A stretch of DNA of 64,000 bases from Phosphoribacter sp037046615 (lineage in GTDB: Bacteria; Actinomycetota; Actinomycetes; Actinomycetales; Dermatophilaceae), in assembly GCA_037046615.1 (NCBI GenBank), contig JBAOHD010000034.1, forward strand, positions 1 through 64,000. The letters are read 5' to 3'. Both the position numbers and the translations under genes were made by a program. Shown here in pieces: positions 58,226 to 64,000 of the stretch (position 1 is its first letter; each line of letters opens with the position of its first letter). Below the pieces are notes generated by a model. The model was given only the letters and a program-made list of their open reading frames with translations. It searched no databases and had not been told where the DNA came from.

Positions 58226-60595
58226 TCACACTTCGACGCGGACCACCGGGGTGCGCGGCGACCACGGAGCCCGGCCGAGCGGCCGCAACTGGGGGTCTGC
58301 ACCGATCGACTCGGCCGGCCGGCTCGTCACCCACAGGGCTCGTCCGGCGCCATCGGCGAGGATCTCGTCGAACCCCGGGGTGCCAGCGGCCCCGCCGTGC
58401 TCGGCTTCACCGCCAAGTGTGCCGCCCCCACCCACCTCGAGCTGGCGGGCCACCGCCGCGATCGAGCGGGCGATGTAGATCGAGCGCAGCGTGGGAGCCG
58501 ACCCGCCGACGAGGTCACCGAAGGTCCCGGGGCGCCCGAGGATGAGAAAGCGTGTGATCGAGCCGGATAGATCGTCCACCTCGCGTTCAGCCACCTTGAG
58601 ACCAAGGCCAAGGCCACGCCCCTCACCCGCGAGACCGACTGCAGGAGAAGAGGATTCGGCAACCTGGCGGAGCGCGTCAGCGGTGGATGCGCACGGCACC
58701 GGCTGGAGCGACCAGCGGCGGATGAAGGCCGAGCACTGGGCGAGCGCCTGCGGGTGGCTGAAGACCTGTGCCCCGTGGAGTTCGTCGAGCCGGTGGTCGT
58801 CGCGGATGTAGGCATCGATGCGGACTGCCACGTCGATGACACCACCGGCGGCCACGTCGCCGTCGAAGCCCAGCAACGCCTCGACGGAGCGAGTCACGAG
58901 GCCCGACGACGACGACGAGACCGGCATCACGGCGACACCACCGTCGCGGAGCGACTCGAGCACGTCGGCGAAAGACTGCGCGGGCACGAGCCGGGCCGAC
59001 GGCATCCCGAGGTCGGTGGCAAGATGGCCCGCCGCGACCTCCGAGAAGGTGCCCGCCGGCCCGAGGTAGGTGACCCGATCAGTGGCCGACACGAGCGGGC
59101 GGGACAGGCCGCGGGGCCAACGGAAGGCGTCGGCGACCCGCTGGCGCAGGTGCTCGACCATGTCGTCGATGTCGCGGTCGACCCGGACCTCGACGCGGAC
59201 GACGACCGCTCGCTGGCCGGTGCGGACGACCTCGGAGACGAGGGTGCTGCTGCGGATGCCGGGCACGGGCGCCACGACTTCGGCCACCCCGCTGCCGGCG
59301 ACCGACTCGGGCACGAGGAAACGCACGTCACGGCGCAGATAGGCCAGCCAGGAGTCGAGCTCTCGGTCGAGGTCGTCGCCGACGACGAGGTCGACGTGAC
59401 CAAGGCTGAAGACGGTGCGCCGGATCTTGCCGCCGAGCCCCAGCCTGGTGGCGTTCTGGCTGCCCGGACCGTCCAGGAGTGCGGCGCGGCCACGGCGACC
59501 GACGAGCACCTCATCGACGGTGACCTCGACCGGGTCGACCGCGACGATGCGTCCCACCCGGATCGAGTCGGCGCGTCCGAGCGGACGGATGCCGACGAGT
59601 GAACCGCTGCGCTGGTGGCGGGCCAGCTGGAGTCGCTTGGACTGGGCTGCCACGACCGCTGCCGCCGCCGTGCCCCGCACCGTGTCGAACAGCGCTCCGG
59701 AGAAGCGGTCCCGCACCGCCGCGATGCGCTCTTCGACCGCGCCGGCATCGCCGGTCTTGACCGCCTGCTCGATGGCCACCCCGGCCGCCCGGAGCTCCGC
59801 GGCCATCACTGGCCCTTCGAGGGCGGTCTGAATGGCAGCGACATTCGGCTGGGTGCGTTCGTCGAGGACCCGCACCGCGAGCCCGAAGAGGGTCTCGAAC
59901 AACGGCGTGCGCGCCGCCCAGATGTCGTCATGGAGATCGAGATCGGACTCGACGACGGCCGCCGCAAACCCCAGGAGCGCTTGGTGCGCCATCCCCTGGA
60001 CATAGCCCATCGATCGGTCATGCTTGGCCGCCGTGCCGAACTTGATCGCCGCGCCCCGCTCGCGCAGCACCTCGACGAGCCACCGGTGGGCGTTGGCGTG
60101 CGGCTCGGGCGCGGGCACGACGTAGACCGCCTGCCCCTCCAGTTGCCGGGAGGTCACGTCAAAGAGCGGGTGGAGACCGTATGCCGCCCGCCCACCCGCC
60201 GCTCGCGCGAGGACGTCCAGCGCCGGGACCATGCTCTGCGCGGTGACGACGAGGCTCGCCTGGTCAGACACCGTCTGCGAGATCGTGCTGGCGAGGGCGG
60301 GCAGCACCGCCGGGGGCACAGCGAAGCACACCGTCGTCAGGGCTGCACTTAGGTCCACGGGCGCGCCGGACTCGGCGTCGACCACGCGCCCGTCAACGAC
60401 GAGCGCGCAGGTGAGAGATGCGGCATACCCCTGGGTGGCGTCGGTCAAGCCGGCCGCAGCCTCAGGGGTGTCGACGAGGCAGACCGACTCCCACTCTGCG
60501 GTGCGAAAAACGTTGTCCCACAGCCAGCGTCCCATTCCTGCGGCGGCGCCGACGACGACGAGGTGCCGCGGGCTCGGGTGGCGCTGACGGGCCAC
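58226..60595 (-). CDS. TyrA-PheA fusion: prephenate dehydrogenase plus prephenate dehydratase-like protein
   Basis: 789 residues, uninterrupted, GTG at 60595 after AAGGAG. The first about 270 residues match TyrA: VVVGAAAGMGRWLWDNVFRT (NAD site), YGLHPLFDVTSRQLEGQAVY (His of HPxF) and AAKHDRSMGYVQGMAHQALL. A middle region of about 240 residues (IRPLGRADSIRVGRIVAVDP and RRTVFSLGHVDLVVGDDLDR) is not recognised. The last about 280 residues match prephenate dehydratase: VTYLGPAGTFSEVAAGHLAT, VFSHPQALAQCSAFIRRW and SITRFLILGRP with the catalytic TRF. The usual 'ENSxxG' segment reads SSSSSG. It would divert prephenate to both Tyr and Phe precursors, or serve a specialised pathway. The genes on either side do not clarify which. 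Confidence 0.85.
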   Translation of the reverse strand: MARQRHPSPRHLVVVGAAAGMGRWLWDNVFRTAEWESVCLVDTPEAAAGLTDATQGYAASLTCALVVDGRVVDAESGAPVDLSAALTTVCFAVPPAVLPALASTISQTVSDQASLVVTAQSMVPALDVLARAAGGRAAYGLHPLFDVTSRQLEGQAVYVVPAPEPHANAHRWLVEVLRERGAAIKFGTAAKHDRSMGYVQGMAHQALLGFAAAVVESDLDLHDDIWAARTPLFETLFGLAVRVLDERTQPNVAAIQTALEGPVMAAELRAAGVAIEQAVKTGDAGAVEERIAAVRDRFSGALFDTVRGTAAAAVVAAQSKRLQLARHQRSGSLVGIRPLGRADSIRVGRIVAVDPVEVTVDEVLVGRRGRAALLDGPGSQNATRLGLGGKIRRTVFSLGHVDLVVGDDLDRELDSWLAYLRRDVRFLVPESVAGSGVAEVVAPVPGIRSSTLVSEVVRTGQRAVVVRVEVRVDRDIDDMVEHLRQRVADAFRWPRGLSRPLVSATDRVTYLGPAGTFSEVAAGHLATDLGMPSARLVPAQSFADVLESLRDGGVAVMPVSSSSSGLVTRSVEALLGFDGDVAAGGVIDVAVRIDAYIRDDHRLDELHGAQVFSHPQALAQCSAFIRRWSLQPVPCASTADALRQVAESSSPAVGLAGEGRGLGLGLKVAEREVDDLSGSITRFLILGRPGTFGDLVGGSAPTLRSIYIARSIAAVARQLEVGGGGTLGGEAEHGGAAGTPGFDEILADGAGRALWVTSRPAESIGADPQLRPLGRAPWSPRTPVVRVEV

Positions 60596-60683
60596 GGGTC
60601 TTCACTCCTTGGGACGACCGGGCAGACCCCGCCCATCACGACGGGATCCCTGCTCCGGAAGGGTATTACGCTCGCTGATCACC

Positions 60684-61316
60684 ATGGCCCTCAGTCTCAC
60701 CGTCGCCGTCGCGGCGTTCGCCTTGATCTTCCCGGTGGAGTTCCCGGACAAGACCTTCATTGCGACGCTCGTCCTCGCCACGCGCTATCGCCCGCTGCTC
60801 GCCTGGATCGGGGTGAGCGCGGCCTTCCTCGTGCAGACCGCGATTGCCGTCACTGCCGGCACCCTCCTCGCCACCTTGCCGAAGACCCCCGTGCAAGCGG
60901 CCTCGGCGGTGCTCTTCCTCATCGGCGGCGTCATCCTCCTGCGCGGGGCGTCGAAGGCCGACGAGGAGGGTGCGGAGGCAGAGGCGGAGTTCGAGGAAGT
61001 CGCCGCCAAGAAGGGCGCACAGCGCGGCTGGCACGCGGTGGCGACGAGCTTCCTCGTGCTCTTCCTCGCCGAGTGGGGCGACCTCTCGCAGATCCTCACG
61101 GCCAACCTCGTGATCCGCTACCAGGAGCCGCTGTCAGTGGGTGTCGGCGCGTGGCTCGCGCTCGCGACGGTGTCCGGCCTGGCCGCGTTGCTGGGCAAGC
61201 AGTTGCTCAAGCGGGTCCGGCTCGCGACGATCCGCCGGATCGGCGGGATGATCTGCCTGCTGCTCGCGGCGATCACGCTCGCGGGGCTCTCGGGATACGA
61301 CCTGCCGATCGGCTGA
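60684..61316 (+). CDS. GDT1/TMEM165 (UPF0016) family cation transporter
   Basis: About 210 residues starting at ATG 60684; no clear ribosome site, so a leaderless start is possible. Two repeats carry the ExGD-type motif: FPVEFPDKTFIATLVLATRY and FLAEWGDLSQILTANLVIRY. These form the conserved acidic core of the family. Six helices with a central acidic loop (SKADEEGAEAEAEFEEVAAK). It likely exports Mn2+ or Ca2+ in exchange for protons. Divergent from the TyrA-PheA gene. Confidence 0.9.
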   Translation: MALSLTVAVAAFALIFPVEFPDKTFIATLVLATRYRPLLAWIGVSAAFLVQTAIAVTAGTLLATLPKTPVQAASAVLFLIGGVILLRGASKADEEGAEAEAEFEEVAAKKGAQRGWHAVATSFLVLFLAEWGDLSQILTANLVIRYQEPLSVGVGAWLALATVSGLAALLGKQLLKRVRLATIRRIGGMICLLLAAITLAGLSGYDLPIG

Positions 61317-61335
61317 GCGGGCCGAGCAGGCAGGC

Positions 61336-62256
61336 TCAGCGCAGGGTGACCTGGCGGCTCAGCAGCCCGTTGCGGGCCCGGCGCTCTTCGGCGCTCAGCG
61401 CCCCGGACACCGCAGCAGCCTCGTCGAGCCGTGGTGCCATCGCCGCGACCGCCTCGGCGAAAGATGCCGCGTCGAAGCTCTGGTCGACCTCCCACACCGG
61501 CACGAGGAGCCCGCACGCGCGGAACGCCCCGAGCAGGCGGGTGTCGGACGCCAAGAGGTGGTCACCGCGGGCGGCAAGCCGGGCGAGGGCGTCGGTCGCG
61601 GCGTCCTCGTCGTGCGGCATGACCCAGCGGATGTAGGTGCGCTCGCCGAAGCGCACCCAGTAGACGGACGGGGCGCCGTCGATCCGCACCGTCGGCACGA
61701 TCGAGGCGTTGGCGGCCTCCAGGGACGACCGGCCGTTGTCGTCGAGCTCCGCGTCACCGACCCAGAACTCGAAGCCGTCATAGAGCGTCGCGCCGAACGG
61801 CGCCGCCGGGTCGATGAGGTCGTGCAGGCGCGGCGAGTCGACGGTCGGCGTCGGCACCTGGGTGATCGGTTGGGCCTCGTCGGCCTCCGCCGCGAGCAGC
61901 CAGGCTGCCGCGAGGTCGCGGCTCGCGTCGCCGCTGGCCGGACCCGTCTGGGTCGCGACCATGACCGTCCCGCCTTGACGGTGCAGCGCCGGCCAGGCCA
62001 TCGGCAGGACGGTCGCGATCATCGCGTCGCGGGGCGCATCGGCCGGCAGATCGACGGGAGCGTCTGCGCGCAGGGTCACCTGACCAGTTGCAGCCGGAAG
62101 GATCTCGCGCAGCGCCACCCACTCGGTCTCACCGGCGAGTCCTTCGAAGGGCCGGCGGACGAAGGGTGCGGCGGACGGCATACGCGACCCACCGGAGTCA
62201 CCACCGGCCGAGGTGCGCTGAGTGCGTGAGGTATGCCGTTTGCTCGCCTTGCCCAT
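61336..62256 (-). CDS. DUF5926 family protein
   Basis: 306 residues, intact. The basic start MGKASKRHTSRTQRTSAGG is followed by VRRPFEGLAGETEWVALREI and LPAATGQVTLRA, the pattern of actinobacterial DUF5926. LYDGFEFWVGDAELDDNGRS and VYWVRFGERTYIRWVMPHDE follow. Function unknown; the Lys/Arg-rich start suggests nucleic-acid or ribosome contact. No helices or signal peptide. Confidence 0.85.
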   Translation of the reverse strand: MGKASKRHTSRTQRTSAGGDSGGSRMPSAAPFVRRPFEGLAGETEWVALREILPAATGQVTLRADAPVDLPADAPRDAMIATVLPMAWPALHRQGGTVMVATQTGPASGDASRDLAAAWLLAAEADEAQPITQVPTPTVDSPRLHDLIDPAAPFGATLYDGFEFWVGDAELDDNGRSSLEAANASIVPTVRIDGAPSVYWVRFGERTYIRWVMPHDEDAATDALARLAARGDHLLASDTRLLGAFRACGLLVPVWEVDQSFDAASFAEAVAAMAPRLDEAAAVSGALSAEERRARNGLLSRQVTLR

Positions 62257-62335
62257 GCGCGCCACCTTAGTGGCGCGATCCTGGGCGCCCAGCCAGGCGG
62301 CCATGTGCGACGGCTGTGAGGCTTACGGTGAAGCC

Positions 62336-62833
62336 ATGGCTGACGCGCCGGTGCCCACCCCGCCACCCAGCGCCGGGGAGGCCCGCGCGCTCGCGGCCCT
62401 CGACGCGGCCGGGATCCCGTATGCCGTGACCCGGCACGGACGGGTGGGCTCGCTCTCGGAGGCGGCGGCGCTCCGGGGAGTCGCGCCCGCGGACATCGTC
62501 AAAACCCTTGTCGTGCGGCGCGCCGACGACGACTTTCTCTTCGTCCTCGTGCCGGGCGACCGGGAGTTTTCGTGGCCGCGGCTGCGGGCGTTGCTCGGCA
62601 CCTCCCGACTGTCGATGCCGGACGCGGCCGGGGCCTTCGCCGCGACCGGCTTCGAGCGCGGGACGATCACGCCGTTCGGCTCCAGCCACGCGTGGCCGGT
62701 CATCGCGGATGCCTCACTCATCGGGCGGACGGTGTCGCTGGGGGCAGGGGCACACGGAGTGGCTGTCACCCTCGCGGCCGACGACATCATCCGCGTCCTG
62801 GACGCTCGCGTCGAGCATGTGAGTGATGCATGA
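62336..62833 (+). CDS. YbaK/ProX-type aminoacyl-tRNA deacylase
   Basis: 165 residues, intact. AGIPYAVTRHGRVGSLSEAA, ADIVKTLVVRRADDDFLFVL (catalytic Lys in VKTLV), GTITPFGSSHAWPVIADASL and GAGAHGVAVTLAADDIIRVL follow the YbaK/EbsC fold. It hydrolyses mischarged tRNA such as Cys-tRNA-Pro. Start at 62336; divergent from the DUF5926 gene. Confidence 0.92.
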   Translation: MADAPVPTPPPSAGEARALAALDAAGIPYAVTRHGRVGSLSEAAALRGVAPADIVKTLVVRRADDDFLFVLVPGDREFSWPRLRALLGTSRLSMPDAAGAFAATGFERGTITPFGSSHAWPVIADASLIGRTVSLGAGAHGVAVTLAADDIIRVLDARVEHVSDA

Positions 62834-62962
62834 ACCGGTGCGCGCGCCACCCCTGACCGTCGGGCTGGCCGGCCACGCACTGTCCACGGTGTGGGACCCA
62901 CGGTCCATCTTTATGGGGACCCCGAGGTCCATCTCGGCACGCCGACCACCTACCCTTCCTGT

Positions 62963-63940
62963 ATGCGAGCTGTGACCATCCCCACCCCTGGCGGGCCGGA
63001 TGCGCTCGTCGTCGCCGAGGTCCCCGACCCCGTTCCGGGACCCGGCGAGGTCCTCATCGACGTCGTGGCGTCGGGCGTCAACCGCGCCGATGTCCTCCAA
63101 CGGATGGGCCACTACCCGCCGCCACCCGGCGCACCGGCATACCCCGGACTCGAAGTGAGCGGGCGGATCGCTGCGATCGGGGAAGGAGTGTCGCCCTGGC
63201 ACCCGGGTGACCAGGTCTGCGCGCTGCTCGCCGGTGGCGGGTATGCCGAGAAGGTCGTCGTCCCCGCGAGCGCTCTCCTGCCCGTGCCGGCAGGGGTCTC
63301 GCTGGTCAACGCGGCGGCTCTGCCCGAGGTCGCGTGCACGGTGTGGTCCAACGTCTTCGTCATCGGAGCGCTCCAGCCAGGCCAGACCCTCCTCGTCCAC
63401 GGCGGGTCGTCGGGGATCGGGACCATGGCGATCCAGCTCGCCACCGCGATGGGCGCCAGGGTCGCTGTCACGGCTGGGACGGCCGAGAAACTCGATGTAT
63501 GCCGTGATCTCGGCGCCGAGATCTGCATCAACTACCGCGACGAGGACTTCGTCGACCGCGTGCTCGCCGCGACCGACGGGCGAGGCGCGGACGTCATCCT
63601 CGACAACATGGGCGCTAAATACCTCGCTCGCAATGTCACGGCGCTCGCGCCCGATGGCCGACTCGTCGTCATTGGTCTCCAGGGCGGCACCAAAGCCGAA
63701 CTCGACCTGGGCCTGTTGCTGCGCAAGCGCGCGACCGTCTATGCGACCTCGCTGCGCTCCCGCACCGAGGCGGAGAAGGCCGCCATCGTCTCCGGCGTCG
63801 CGACCTACGTCTGGCCGCTCATCGAGTCCGGCCAGGTCCAGCCCGTGATCCACGCTCGCTACCTGTTGGAAGCGGCGGCCGAGGCCCACCAGGTCCTGGA
63901 GTCCTCGACCCACATCGGCAAGCTCATCCTGACCATCTGA
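62963..63940 (+). CDS. NAD(P)H:quinone oxidoreductase (PIG3/TP53I3-like)
   Basis: 325 residues, intact. MRAVTIPTPGGPDALVVAEV, VVASGVNRADVLQRMGHYPP with PPGAPAYPGLEVSG, then LLVHGGSSGIGTMAIQLATA (NADPH site) and NYRDEDFVDRVLAATDGRGA. This is the zinc-free medium-chain dehydrogenase family close to human PIG3. It reduces quinones with NADPH. About 60 bases of non-coding sequence follow to the window edge. Confidence 0.93.
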   Translation: MRAVTIPTPGGPDALVVAEVPDPVPGPGEVLIDVVASGVNRADVLQRMGHYPPPPGAPAYPGLEVSGRIAAIGEGVSPWHPGDQVCALLAGGGYAEKVVVPASALLPVPAGVSLVNAAALPEVACTVWSNVFVIGALQPGQTLLVHGGSSGIGTMAIQLATAMGARVAVTAGTAEKLDVCRDLGAEICINYRDEDFVDRVLAATDGRGADVILDNMGAKYLARNVTALAPDGRLVVIGLQGGTKAELDLGLLLRKRATVYATSLRSRTEAEKAAIVSGVATYVWPLIESGQVQPVIHARYLLEAAAEAHQVLESSTHIGKLILTI

Positions 63941-64000
63941 GCGATTCTGGCGCGTCCCCGCCCCCTCTTGCCCTGACGTAATACTCGGTATACCCTCGCT

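Overview
The window looks like two unrelated genomes joined at about position 23,540-23,760. Bases 1 to about 23,540 resemble a Chloroflexota bacterium (Anaerolineae/Caldilineae type). The evidence is a BTAD-type activator, an NHLP-clan RiPP-precursor-like protein, PknB-like kinases with an HCD catalytic loop, DUF11-repeat surface proteins ending in a YLP-type tail, and family-level affinities of FtsH, SecG and TerC. Almost every long gene here is broken by single-base frame changes, every 100-400 bases. This is best read as uncorrected long-read indels rather than real pseudogenes, because domains continue smoothly across each break. Bases from about 23,760 to the end belong to a high-GC actinobacterium, probably Intrasporangiaceae-like (Tetrasphaera/Phycicoccus/Knoellia-type). 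The evidence is mycothiol-linked enzymes, BioB with BsaP, a DUF5926 protein, an IdeR/DtxR iron box, an LPXTG protein and a DUF222-HNH protein. Frameshifts there are roughly one per 2-4 kb. Both groups are common in activated sludge, which fits a metagenome assembly.

Left part: a 5'-truncated SARP/BTAD activator (1-2305); a small peptide cluster (2447-3690) with a Cys/Gly-tailed membrane peptide, an NHLP-clan (Os1348-like) RiPP-precursor-like protein and an IrrE-like protein without HExxH; a TPR lytic transglycosylase (3789-6303); a reverse-strand block with a family 5 ABC solute-binding protein, SecG, TerC, a Ca2+/H+ antiporter and a lipid kinase (6384-11940); a small conserved protein (12049); a promoter with a GAAC-N4-GTTC operator followed by a 40-bp tandem-repeat leader and a Ser/Thr kinase (12821-14636); FtsH (14824-16816); a ~1,740-residue DUF11-repeat secreted protein with a 45-residue RiPP-like peptide gene immediately downstream (17309-22674); and a reverse-strand Gly/Asp repeat protein truncated at the junction.

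Right part: 3-hydroxyacyl-CoA dehydrogenase; two mycothiol-related genes; a polar amino-acid ABC importer; phenylacetate-CoA ligase and galE; cydA-cydB-cydDC (cytochrome bd oxidase with its thiol exporter fused into one polypeptide), overlapping bioB and followed by bsaP; a DUF222-HNH protein; modABC, divergent from bioA-bioF-bioD; a phosphotyrosine phosphatase, a membrane protein and purB; a VOC protein and an RNA 2'-O-methyltransferase; a truncated LPXTG adhesin; a lipoprotein; HAD hydrolase, serS and DinB; USP; a lipid kinase with a Ser-Gly linker; EfeU under an iron box; an unusual TyrA-PheA fusion; GDT1-family transporter; DUF5926; YbaK; and a quinone oxidoreductase.

The most distinctive DNA-level signal is the heptamer GTATGCC/GGCATAC. 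I found 64 copies by eye in the right part, on both strands, in all reading frames and between genes, against one copy in the left part. No CRISPR array, tRNA, rRNA, transposase or prophage was seen.
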